Assembly (NCBI GenBank): GCA_964017195.1
Contig: OZ024896.1
Coordinates: 5,967,487 to 6,031,486, forward strand
Origin: Siderastrea radians
Lineage: Eukaryota > Cnidaria > Anthozoa > Scleractinia > Rhizangiidae
Length of the DNA: 64,000 nucleotides
Direction: 5' to 3'
Shown: positions 26,264 to 38,043 of the stretch, one piece after another
How the letters are laid out: each line of letters begins with the position of its first letter
Numbering within the stretch: position 1 is the stretch's first letter
The notes under the pieces: model-generated
Databases searched by the model: none
What the model was told of the DNA's origin: nothing
The model's input: the letters and a program-made list of their open reading frames with translations, nothing else
Translations under genes and position numbers: made by a program

Positions 26264-29200
26264 AATATATACCCGGATTTTTGAAAACGGTACCGCTCGG
26301 TTGAGGTGTCCGAGCGGTGTGTCGCGAGCACTTTTTTGTCGTTCAGAAACTATCTCCAAAGTAGGCAATATAAAAATTATGAGTGCCAGCAGTCCTTTTT
26401 TCTTCTCCCCTCTCTCCCCTCCCTTCTCTTTTCTCTCCCGTGTGGTTTCTAGGCTCCTGGGAGTCCAAAAAACCCTTTTTCGGTGTCGTTCTGGCCAAAA
26501 TGGGCAAATCTTCAGGAGCCACCTTTTCAAAAATCCAGGTAGATATTGCAAGCAATTGTTGTCAGATGGCCAAAAATGACCGAATTCTGGCTGATGAGCG
26601 GCCTCTTGAGCATTTCTTGGCCATTTTAGCCCATTTCATGCCAATATATACCCGGATTTTTGAAAACGGTACCGCTCGGTTGAGGTGTCCGAGCGGTGTG
26701 TCGCGAGCACTTTTTTGTCGTTCAGAAACTATCTCCAAAGTAGGCAATATAAAAATTATGAGTGCCAGCAGTCCTTTTTTCTTCTCCCCTCTCTCCCCTC
26801 CCTTCTCTTTTCTCTCCCGTGTGGTTTCTAGGCTCATGGGAGTCCAAAAAACCCTTTTTCGGTGTCGTTCCGGCCAAAATGGGCAAATCTTCAGGAGCCA
26901 CCTTTTCAAAAATCCAGGTAGATATTGCAAGCAATTGTTGTCAGATGGCCAAAAATGACCGAATTCTGGCTGATGAGCGGCCTCTTGGGCATTTCTTGGC
27001 CATTTTAGCCCATTTCATGCCAATATATACCCGGATTTTTGAAAACGGTACCGCTCGGTTGAGGTGTCGGAGCGGTGTGTCGCGAGCACTTTTTTGTCGT
27101 TCAGAAACTATCTCCAAAGTAGGCAATATAAAAATTATGAGTGCCAGCAGTCCTTTTTTCTTCTCCCCTCTCTCCCCTCCCTTCTCTTTTCTCTCCCGTG
27201 TGGTTTCTAGGCTCATGGGAGTCCAAAAAACCCTTTTTCGGTGTCGTTCCGGCCAAAATGGGCAAATCTTCAGGAGCCACCTTTTCAAAAATCCAGGTAG
27301 ATATTGCAAGCAATTGTTGTCAGATGGCCAAAAATGACCGAATTCTGGCTGATGAGCGGCCTCTTGAGCATTTCTTGGCCATTTTAGCCCATTTCATGCC
27401 AATATATACCCGGATTTTTGAAAACGGTACCGCTCGGTTGAGGTGTCCGAGCGGTGTGTCGCGAGCACTTTTTTGTCGTTCAGAAACTATCTCCAAAGTA
27501 GGCAATATAAAAATTATGAGTGCCAGCAGTCCTTTTTTCTTCTCCCCTCTCTCCCCTCCCTTCTCTTTTCTCTCCCGTGTGGTTTCTAGGCTCATGGGAG
27601 TCCAAAAAATCTTTTTCGGTGTCGTTCCGGCCAAAATGGGCAAATCTTCAGGAGCCACCTTTTCAAAAATCCAGGTAGATATTGCAAGCAATTGTTGTCA
27701 GATGGCCAAAAATGACCGAATTCTGGCTGATGAGCGGCCTCTTGGGCATTTCTTGGCCATTTTAGCCCATTTCATGCCAATATATACCCGGATTTTTGAA
27801 AACGGTACCGCTCGGTTGAGGTGTCGGAGCGGTGTGTCGCGAGCACTTTTTTGTCGTTCAGAAACTATCTCCAAAGTAGGCAATATAAAAATTATGAGTG
27901 CCAGCAGTCCTTTTTTCTTCTCCCCTCTCTCCCCTCCCTTCTCTTTTCTCTCCCGTGTGGTTTCTAGGCTCATGGGAGTCCAAAAAACCCTTTTTCGGTG
28001 TCGTTCCGGCCAAAATGGGCAAATCTTCAGGAGCCACCTTTTCAAAAATCCAGGTAGATATTGCAAGCAATTGTTGTCAGATGGCCAAAAATGACCGAAT
28101 TCTGGCTGATGAGCGGCCTCTTGAGCATTTCTTGGCCATTTTAGCCCATTTCATGCCAATATATACCCGGATTTTTGAAAACGGTACCGCTCGGTTGAGG
28201 TGTCCGAGCGGTGTGTCGCGAGCACTTTTTTGTCGTTCAGAAACTATCTCCAAAGTAGGCAATATAAAAATTATGAGTGCCAGCAGTCCTTTTTTCTTCT
28301 CCCCTCTCTCCCCTCCCTTCTCTTTTCTCTCCCGTGTGGTTTCTAGGCTCATGGGAGTCCAAAAAACCCTTTTTCGGTGTCGTTCCGGCCAAAATGGGCA
28401 AATCTTCAGGAGCCACCTTTTCAAAAATCCAGGTAGATATTGCAAGCAATTGTTGTCAGATGGCCAAAAATGACCGAATTCTGGCTGATGAGCGGCCTCT
28501 TGGGCATTTCTTGGCCATTTTAGCCCATTTCATGCCAATATATACCCGGATTTTTGAAAACGGTACCGCTCGGTTGAGGTGTCGGAGCGGTGTGTCGCGA
28601 GCACTTTTTTGTCGTTCAGAAACTATCTCCAAAGTAGGCAATATAAAAATTATGAGTGCCAGCAGTCCTTTTTTCTTCTCCCCTCTCTCCCCTCCCTTCT
28701 CTTTTCTCTCCCGTGTGGTTTCTAGGCTCATGGGAGTCCAAAAAACCCTTTTTCGGTGTCGTTCCGGCCAAAATGGGCAAATCTTCAGGAGCCACCTTTT
28801 CAAAAATCCAGGTAGATATTGCAAGCAATTGTTGTCAGATGGCCAAAAATGACCGAATTCTGGCTTTGAGCGGCCTCTTGAGCATTTCTTGGCCATTTTA
28901 GCCCATTTCATGCCAATATATACCCGGATTTTTGAAAACGGTACCGCTCGGTTGAGGTGTCCGAGCGGTGTGTCGCGAGCACTTTTTTGTCGTTCAGAAA
29001 CTATCTCCAAAGTAGGCAATATAAAAATTATGAGTGCCAGCAGTCCTTTTTTCTTCTCCCCTCTCTCCCCTCCCTTCTCTTTTCTCTCCCGTGTGGTTTC
29101 TAGGCTCATGGGAGTCCAAAAAATCTTTTTCGGTGTCGTTCCGGCCAAAATGGGCAAATCTTCAGGAGCCACCTTTTCAAAAATCCAGGTAGATATTGCA

Positions 29201-31305
29201 AGCAATTGTTGTCAGATGGCCAAAAATGACCGAATTCTGGCTGATGAGCGGCCTCTTGGGCATTTCTTGGCCATTTTAGCCCATTTCATGCCAATATATA
29301 CCCGGATTTTTGAAAACGGTACCGCTCGGTTGAGGTGTCGGAGCGGTGTGTCGCGAGCACTTTTTTGTCGTTCAGAAACTATCTCCAAAGTAGGCAATAT
29401 AAAAATTATGAGTGCCAGCAGTCCTTTTTTCTTCTCCCCTCTCTCCCCTCCCTTCTCTTTTCTCTCCCGTGTGGTTTCTAGGCTCATGGGAGTCCAAAAA
29501 ACCCTTTTTCGGTGTCGTTCCGGCCAAAATGGGCAAATCTTCAGGAGCCACCTTTTCAAAAATCCAGGTAGATATTGCAAGCAATTGTTGTCAGATGGCC
29601 AAAAATGACCGAATTCTGGCTGATGAGCGGCCTCTTGAGCATTTCTTGGCCATTTTAGCCCATTTCATGCCAATATATACCCGGATTTTTGAAAACGGTA
29701 CCGCTCGGTTGAGGTGTCCGAGCGGTGTGTCGCGAGCACTTTTTTGTCGTTCAGAAACTATCTCCAAAGTAGGCAATATAAAAATTATGAGTGCCAGCAG
29801 TCCTTTTTTCTTCTCCCCTCTCTCCCCTCCCTTCTCTTTTCTCTCCCGTGTGGTTTCTAGGCTCATGGGAGTCCAAAAAACCCTTTTTCGGTGTCGTTCC
29901 GGCCAAAATGGGCAAATCTTCAGGAGCCACCTTTTCAAAAATCCAGGTAGATATTGCAAGCAATTGTTGTCAGATGGCCAAAAATGACCGAATTCTGGCT
30001 GATGAGCGGCCTCTTGGGCATTTCTTGGCCATTTTAGCCCATTTCATGCCAATATATACCCGGATTTTTGAAAACGGTACCGCTCGGTTGAGGTGTCGGA
30101 GCGGTGTGTCGCGAGCACTTTTTTGTCGTTCAGAAACTATCTCCAAAGTAGGCAATATAAAAATTATGAGTGCCAGCAGTCCTTTTTTCTTCTCCCCTCT
30201 CTCCCCTCCCTTCTCTTTTCTCTCCCGTGTGGTTTCTAGGCTCATGGGAGTCCAAAAAACCCTTTTTCGGTGTCGTTCCGGCCAAAATGGGCAAATCTTC
30301 AGGAGCCACCTTTTCAAAAATCCAGGTAGATATTGCAAGCAATTGTTGTCAGATGGCCAAAAATGACCGAATTCTGGCTGATGAGCGGCCTCTTGAGCAT
30401 TTCTTGGCCATTTTAGCCCATTTCATGCCAATATATACCCGGATTTTTGAAAACGGTACCGCTCGGTTGAGGTGTCCGAGCGGTGTGTCGCGAGCACTTT
30501 TTTGTCGTTCAGAAACTATCTCCAAAGTAGGCAATATAAAAATTATGAGTGCCAGCAGTCCTTTTTTCTTCTCCCCTCTCTCCCCTCCCTTCTCTTTTCT
30601 CTCCCGTGTGGTTTCTAGGCTCATGGGAGTCCAAAAAATCTTTTTCGGTGTCGTTCCGGCCAAAATGGGCAAATCTTCAGGAGCCACCTTTTCAAAAATC
30701 CAGGTAGATATTGCAAGCAATTGTTGTCAGATGGCCAAAAATGACCGAATTCTGGCTGATGAGCGGCCTCTTGGGCATTTCTTGGCCATTTTAGCCCATT
30801 TCATGCCAATATATACCCGGATTTTTGAAAACGGTACCGCTCGGTTGAGGTGTCGGAGCGGTGTGTCGCGAGCACTTTTTTGTCGTTCAGAAACTATCTC
30901 CAAAGTAGGCAATATAAAAATTATGAGTGCCAGCAGTCCTTTTTTCTTCTCCCCTCTCTCCCCTCCCTTCTCTTTTCTCTCCCGTGTGGTTTCTAGGCTC
31001 ATGGGAATCCAAAAAACCCTTTTTCGGTGTCGTTCCGGCCAAAATGGGCAAATCTTCAGGAGCCACCTTTTCAAAAATCCAGGTAGATATTGCAAGCAAT
31101 TGTTGTCAGATGGCCAAAAATGACCGAATTCTGGCTGATGAGCGGCCTCTTGAGCATTTCTTGGCCATTTTAGCCCATTTCATGCCAATATATACCCGGA
31201 TTTTTGAAAACGGTACCGCTCGGTTGAGGTGTCCGAGCGGTGTGTCGCGAGCACTTTTTTGTCGTTCAGAAACTATCTCCAAAGTAGGCAATATAAAAAT
31301 TATGA

Positions 31306-34300
31306 GTGCCAGCAGTCCTTTTTTCTTCTCCCCTCTCTCCCCTCCCTTCTCTTTTCTCTCCCGTGTGGTTTCTAGGCTCATGGGAGTCCAAAAAACCCTT
31401 TTTCGGTGTCGTTCCGGCCAAAATGGGCAAATCTTCAGGAGCCACCTTTTCAAAAATCCAGGTAGATATTGCAAGCAATTGTTGTCAGATGGCCAAAAAT
31501 GACCGAATTCTGGCTGATGAGCGGCCTCTTGGGCATTTCTTGGCCATTTTAGCCCATTTCATGCCAATATATACCCGGATTTTTGAAAACGGTACCGCTC
31601 GGTTGAGGTGTCGGAGCGGTGTGTCGCGAGCACTTTTTTGTCGTTCAGAAACTATCTCCAAAGTAGGCAATATAAAAATTATGAGTGCCAGCAGTCCTTT
31701 TTTCTTCTCCCCTCTCTCCCCTCCCTTCTCTTTTCTCTCCCGTGTGGTTTCTAGGCTCATGGGAGTCCAAAAAACCCTTTTTCGGTGTCGTTCCGGCCAA
31801 AATGGGCAAATCTTCAGGAGCCACCTTTTCAAAAATCCAGGTAGATATTGCAAGCAATTGTTGTCAGATGGCCAAAAATGACCGAATTCTGGCTGATGAG
31901 CGGCCTCTTGGGCATTTCTTGGCCATTTTAGCCCATTTCATGCCAATATATACCCGGATTTTTGAAAACGGTACCGCTCGGTTGAGGTGTCGGAGCGGTG
32001 TGTCGCGAGCACTTTTTTGTCGTTCAGAAACTATCTCCAAAGTAGGCAATATAAAAATTATGAGTGCCAGCAGTCCTTTTTTCTTCTCCCCTCTCTCCCC
32101 TCCCTTCTCTTTTCTCTCCCGTGTGGTTTCTAGGCTCATGGGAGTCCAAAAAACCCTTTTTCGGTGTCGTTCCGGCCAAAATGGGCAAATCTTCAGGAGC
32201 CACCTTTTCAAAAATCCAGGTAGATATTGCAAGCAATTGTTGTCAGATGGCCAAAAATGACCGAATTCTGGCTGATGAGCGGCCTCTTGAGCATTTCTTG
32301 GCCATTTTAGCCCATTTCATGCCAATATATACCCGGATTTTTGAAAACGGTACCGCTCGGTTGAGGTGTCCGAGCGGTGTGTCGCGAGCACTTTTTTGTC
32401 GTTCAGAAACTATCTCCAAAGTAGGCAATATAAAAATTATGAGTGCCAGCAGTCCTTTTTTCTTCTCCCCTCTCTCCCCTCCCTTCTCTTTTCTCTCCCG
32501 TGTGGTTTCTAGGCTCATGGGAGTCCAAAAAATCTTTTTCGGTGTCGTTCCGGCCAAAATGGGCAAATCTTCAGGAGCCACCTTTTCAAAAATCCAGGTA
32601 GATATTGCAAGCAATTGTTGTCAGATGGCCAAAAATGACCGAATTCTGGCTGATGAGCGGCCTCTTGAGCATTTCTTGGCCATTTTAGCCCATTTCATGC
32701 CAATATATACCCGGATTTTTGAAAACGGTACCGCTCGGTTGAGGTGTCCGAGCGGTGTGTCGCGAGCACTTTTTTGTCGTTCAGAAACTATCTCCAAAGT
32801 AGGCAATATAAAAATTATGAGTGCCAGCAGTCCTTTTTTCTTCTCCCCTCTCTCCCCTCCCTTCTCTTTTCTCTCCCGTGTGGTTTCTAGGCTCCTGGGA
32901 GTCCAAAAAACCCTTTTTCGGTGTCGTTCTGGGCAAAATGGGCAAATCTTCAGGAGCCACCTTTTCAAAAATCCAGGTAGATATTGCAAGCAATTGTTGT
33001 CAGATGGCCAAAAATGACCGAATTCTGGCTGATGAGCGGCCTCTTGAGCATTTCTTGGCCATTTTAGCCCATTTCATGCCAATATATACCCGGATTTTTG
33101 AAAACGGTACCGCTCGGTTGAGGTGTCCGAGCGGTGTGTCGCGAGCACTTTTTTGTCGTTCAGAAACTATCTCCAAAGTAGGCAATATAAAAATTATGAG
33201 TGCCAGCAGTCCTTTTTTCTTCTCCCCTCTCTCCCCTCCCTTCTCTTTTCTCTCCCGTGTGGTTTCTAGGCTCATGGGAGTCCAAAAAACCCTTTTTCGG
33301 TGTCGTTCCGGCCAAAATGGGCAAATCTTCAGGAGCCACCTTTTCAAAAATCCAGGTAGATATTGCAAGCAATTGTTGTCAGATGGCCAAAAATGACCGA
33401 ATTCTGGCTGATGAGCGGCCTCTTGGGCATTTCTTGGCCATTTTAGCCCATTTCATGCCAATATATACCCGGATTTTTGAAAACGGTACCGCTCGGTTGA
33501 GGTGTCGGAGCGGTGTGTCGCGAGCACTTTTTTGTCGTTCAGAAACTATCTCCAAAGTAGGCAATATAAAAATTATGAGTGCCAGCAGTCCTTTTTTCTT
33601 CTCCCCTCTCTCCCCTCCCTTCTCTTTTCTCTCCCGTGTGGTTTCTAGGCTCATGGGAGTCCAAAAAACCCTTTTTCGGTGTCGTTCCGGCCAAAATGGG
33701 CAAATCTTCAGGAGCCACCTTTTCAAAAATCCAGGTAGATATTGCAAGCAATTGTTGTCAGATGGCCAAAAATGACCGAATTCTGGCTGATGAGCGGCCT
33801 CTTGGGCATTTCTTGGCCATTTTAGCCCATTTCATGCCAATATATACCCGGATTTTTGAAAACGGTACCGCTCGGTTGAGGTGTCGGAGCGGTGTGTCGC
33901 GAGCACTTTTTTGTCGTTCAGAAACTATCTCCAAAGTAGGCAATATAAAAATTATGAGTGCCAGCAGTCCTTTTTTCTTCTCCCCTCTCTCCCCTCCCTT
34001 CTCTTTTCTCTCCCGTGTGGTTTCTAGGCTCATGGGAGTCCAAAAAACCCTTTTTCGGTGTCGTTCCGGCCAAAATGGGCAAATCTTCAGGAGCCACCTT
34101 TTCAAAAATCCAGGTAGATATTGCAAGCAATTGTTGTCAGATGGCCAAAAATGACCGAATTCTGGCTGATGAGCGGCCTCTTGAGCATTTCTTGGCCATT
34201 TTAGCCCATTTCATGCCAATATATACCCGGATTTTTGAAAACGGTACCGCTCGGTTGAGGTGTCCGAGCGGTGTGTCGCGAGCACTTTTTTGTCGTTCAG

Positions 34301-35093
34301 AAACTATCTCCAAAGTAGGCAATATAAAAATTATGAGTGCCAGCAGTCCTTTTTTCTTCTCCCCTCTCTCCCCTCCCTTCTCTTTTCTCTCCCGTGTGGT
34401 TTCTAGGCTCATGGGAGTCCAAAAAATCTTTTTCGGTGTCGTTCCGGCCAAAATGGGCAAATCTTCAGGAGCCACCTTTTCAAAAATCCAGGTAGATATT
34501 GCAAGCAATTGTTGTCAGATGGCCAAAAATGACCGAATTCTGGCTGATGAGCGGCCTCTTGAGCATTTCTTGGCCATTTTAGCCCATTTCATGCCAATAT
34601 ATACCCGGATTTTTGAAAACGGTACCGCTCGGTTGAGGTGTCCGAGCGGTGTGTCGCGAGCACTTTTTTGTCGTTCAGAAACTATCTCCAAAGTAGGCAA
34701 TATAAAAATTATGAGTGCCAGCAGTCCTTTTTTCTTCTCCCCTCTCTCCCCTCCCTTCTCTTTTCTCTCCCGTGTGGTTTCTAGGCTCCTGGGAGTCCAA
34801 AAAACCCTTTTTCGGTGTCGTTCTGGGCAAAATGGGCAAATCTTCAGGAGCCACCTTTTCAAAAATCCAGGTAGATATTGCAAGCAATTGTTGTCAGATG
34901 GCCAAAAATGACCGAATTCTGGCTGATGAGCGGCCTCTTGAGCATTTCTTGGCCATTTTAGCCCATTTCATGCCAATATATACCCGGATTTTTGAAAACG
35001 GTACCGCTCGGTTGAGGTGTCCGAGCGGTGTGTCGCGAGCACTTTTTTGTCGTTCAGAAACTATCTCCAAAGTAGGCAATATAAAAATTATGA
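31306..35093 (+). repeat. Two consecutive five-monomer higher-order repeats (1,894 bp each)
   Basis: The segments 31306-33199 and 33200-35093 each hold five monomers with the same order of variants, including the rare ttctgggcaaaatggg change in the fifth monomer (near 32,930 and 34,823) and the 378-bp variant at the same place. The only other copy of that rare change is near 23,357. Confidence 0.85.
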
Positions 35094-37525
35094 GTGCCAG
35101 CAGTCCTTTTTTCTTCTCCCCTCTCTCCCCTCCCTTCTCTTTTCTCTCCCGTGTGGTTTCTAGGCTCATGGGAGTCCAAAAAACCCTTTTTCGGTGTCGT
35201 TCCGGCCAAAATGGGCAAATCTTCAGGAGCCACCTTTTCAAAAATCCAGGTAGATATTGCAAGCAATTGTTGTCAGATGGCCAAAAATGACCGAATTCTG
35301 GCTGATGAGCGGCCTCTTGGGCATTTCTTGGCCATTTTAGCCCATTTCATGCCAATATATACCCGGATTTTTGAAAACGGTACCGCTCGGTTGAGGTGTC
35401 GGAGCGGTGTGTCGCGAGCACTTTTTTGTCGTTCAGAAACTATCTCCAAAGTAGGCAATATAAAAATTATGAGTGCCAGCAGTCCTTTTTTCTTCTCCCC
35501 TCTCTCCCCTCCCTTCTCTTTTCTCTCCCGTGTGGTTTCTAGGCTCATGGGAGTCCAAAAAACCCTTTTTCGGTGTCGTTCCGGCCAAAATGGGCAAATC
35601 TTCAGGAGCCACCTTTTCAAAAATCCAGGTAGATATTGCAAGCAATTGTTGTCAGATGGCCAAAAATGACCGAATTCTGGCTGATGAGCGGCCTCTTGAG
35701 CATTTCTTGGCCATTTTAGCCCATTTCATGCCAATATATACCCGGATTTTTGAAAACGGTACCGCTCGGTTGAGGTGTCCGAGCGGTGTGTCGCGAGCAC
35801 TTTTTTGTCGTTCAGAAACTATCTCCAAAGTAGGCAATATAAAAATTATGAGTGCCAGCAGTCCTTTTTTCTTCTCCCCTCTCTCCCCTCCCTTCTCTTT
35901 TCTCTCCCGTGTGGTTTCTAGGCTCATGGGAGTCCAAAAAATCTTTTTCGGTGTCGTTCCGGCCAAAATGGGCAAATCTTCAGGAGCCACCTTTTCAAAA
36001 ATCCAGGTAGATATTGCAAGCAATTGTTGTCAGATGGCCAAAAATGACCGAATTCTGGCTGATGAGCGGCCTCTTGGGCATTTCTTGGCCATTTTAGCCC
36101 ATTTCATGCCAATATATACCCGGATTTTTGAAAACGGTACCGCTCGGTTGAGGTGTCGGAGCGGTGTGTCGCGAGCACTTTTTTGTCGTTCAGAAACTAT
36201 CTCCAAAGTAGGCAATATAAAAATTATGAGTGCCAGCAGTCCTTTTTTCTTCTCCCCTCTCTCCCCTCCCTTCTCTTTTCTCTCCCGTGTGGTTTCTAGG
36301 CTCATGGGAGTCCAAAAAACCCTTTTTCGGTGTCGTTCCGGCCAAAATGGGCAAATCTTCAGGAGCCACCTTTTCAAAAATCCAGGTAGATATTGCAAGC
36401 AATTGTTGTCAGATGGCCAAAAATGACCGAATTCTGGTTGATGAGCGGCCTCTTGAGCATTTCTTGGCCATTTTAGCCCATTTCATGCCAATATATACCC
36501 GGATTTTTGAAAACGGTACCGCTCGGTTGAGGTGTCCGAGCGGTGTGTCGCGAGCACTTTTTTGTCGTTCAGAAACTATCTCCAAAGTAGGCAATATAAA
36601 AATTATGAGTGCCAGCAGTCCTTTTTTCTTCTCCCCTCTCTCCCCTCCCTTCTCTTTTCTCTCCCGTGTGGTTTCTAGGCTCATGGGAGTCCAAAAAATC
36701 TTTTTCGGTGTCGTTCCGGCCAAAATGGGCAAATCTTCAGGAGCCACCTTTTCAAAAATCCAGGTAGATATTGCAAGCAATTGTTGTCAGATGGCCAAAA
36801 ATGACCGAATTCTGGCTGATGAGCGGCCTCTTGGGCATTTCTTGGCCATTTTAGCCCATTTCATGCCAATATATACCCGGATTTTTGAAAACGGTACCGC
36901 TCGGTTGAGGTGTCGGAGCGGTGTGTCGCGAGCACTTTTTTGTCGTTCAGAAACTATCTCCAAAGTAGGCAATATAAAAATTATGAGTGCCAGCAGTCCT
37001 TTTTTCTTCTCCCCTCTCTCCCCTCCCTTCTCTTTTCTCTCCCGTGTGGTTTCTAGGCTCATGGGAGTCCAAAAAACCCTTTTTCGGTGTCGTTCCGGCC
37101 AAAATGGGCAAATCTTCAGGAGCCACCTTTTCAAAAATCCAGGTAGATATTGCAAGCAATTGTTGTCAGATGGCCAAAAATGACCGAATTCTGGTTGATG
37201 AGCGGCCTCTTGAGCATTTCTTGGCCATTTTAGCCCATTTCATGCCAATATATACCCGGATTTTTGAAAACGGTACCGCTCGGTTGAGGTGTCCGAGCGG
37301 TGTGTCGCGAGCACTTTTTTGTCGTTCAGAAACTATCTCCAAAGTAGGCAATATAAAAATTATGAGTGCCAGCAGTCCTTTTTTCTTCTCCCCTCTCTCC
37401 CCTCCCTTCTCTTTTCTCTCCCGTGTGGTTTCTAGGCTCATGGGAGTCCAAAAAATCTTTTTCGGTGTCGTTCCGGCCAAAATGGGCAAATCTTCAGGAG
37501 CCACCTTTTCAAAAATCCAGGTAGA

Positions 37526-37588
37526 TATATATATATATATATAACCCACACGTGCTCGCGTATTTTTACTGTTGAGCGTCTTACTATG
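37526..37588 (+). repeat. (TA)n tract and shared flank at the edge of the satellite
   Basis: The last monomer breaks off at caggtaga and runs into a (TA)n tract, followed by acccacacgtgctcgcg and then about 25 bp more (to gagcgtctta) that recur almost unchanged after a (TA)n tract near 40,693. The array boundary therefore coincides with a dispersed repeat that is also present in an intron of the neighbouring gene. Confidence 0.85.
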
Positions 37589-37901
37589 GAAAGACTGGAA
37601 AAACAGGTTTTTTGTTTCCTGTTTCTGACACACCCGCCTTAGTTAGTGCCGCTTTGTAAAAAAAGCCAACTGTCCTGCTCGTTTTCTTTTACTCGGCCGA
37701 CACGTCCCTAGATTTAAACGCAAAACGTGTATAACTAAAAATGTTTTCCTTTAGTGTCTTAAATTACATCTGGGAATGGACAGGGATGTTTCCTAGAAGG
37801 GATACAGAATTGTCTCCCCTTAAGATCAGTGGAATGGAATGCATAAAATTGAATCTTGTTCAAACACTTCCTAATCGTGTTTTCATCTTTTATTTTTGCA
37901 G

Positions 37902-38043
37902 AAATCCGCTAGCTCCGTTAATATGTCTGAAATGGAAACCTTGCGGAAAGAATGCGAGGTGGCGAAGACGAAATGTAAACAGGCACAAGAAAAATACTTC
38001 TCAGAGTCAGACAGACTGAAAGCTATTATTGGTGAGCTGCAAG
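37902..38043 (+). CDS. Coiled-coil gene, exon A1
   Basis: 142 nt after the acceptor atttttgcag; the donor is caag|gtacga. It encodes the A unit of the repeat, with ETLRKECEVAKTKC followed by QAQEKYFSESDRLKAII. It ends in phase 1. Confidence 0.85.

Larger units (their letters stand above)
1..37526. repeat. Satellite array, 379-bp monomer, ~97 copies
   Basis: The whole interval is one head-to-tail tandem array with no unrelated insertion, and it continues beyond the left edge. The usual period is 379 bp; about 23 copies are 378 bp because aaaaaaccctttttc is replaced by aaaaaatctttttc, and eight short 105-bp units are interspersed. Each monomer has, in order: a 47-nt pyrimidine tract, a ggccaaaatgggc segment, a gaattc site, a ggccat-rich segment, a ggtacc site, and a 9-bp inverted repeat accgctcgg / ccgagcggt. 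Variation is limited to a handful of alternative bases plus rare private changes, so the array was homogenised recently. Reading frames of 191 to 317 codons occur on both strands in every monomer. The period is not a multiple of three and the stop recurs at the same place in the unit, so these are consequences of the repeat and not genes. The family is not recognised. Confidence 0.97.

Noticed and set aside
1..37526. Overlapping 191-, 226- and 317-codon frames (+) and 122-, 123- and 70-codon frames (-) as repeated genes
   Set aside because: They overlap on both strands, recur once per satellite monomer, change frame because the period is not a multiple of three, and have no domain or splice context.
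1..37526. Hammerhead ribozyme in the satellite, suggested by ggctgatgagc in each monomer
   Set aside because: After CTGATGAG no GAAA follows at the required distance on either strand, and no stem with a NUH cleavage site can be placed, so the ribozyme core is not present.
1..37526. CRISPR array
   Set aside because: The repeat has no spacers; the entire 379-bp unit is repeated, and the setting is a eukaryotic genome.
37741..38019. Open frame of 92 codons ahead of exon A1 as a first coding exon
   Set aside because: It runs across the intron and through exon A1 in a different frame, without a supported donor site.
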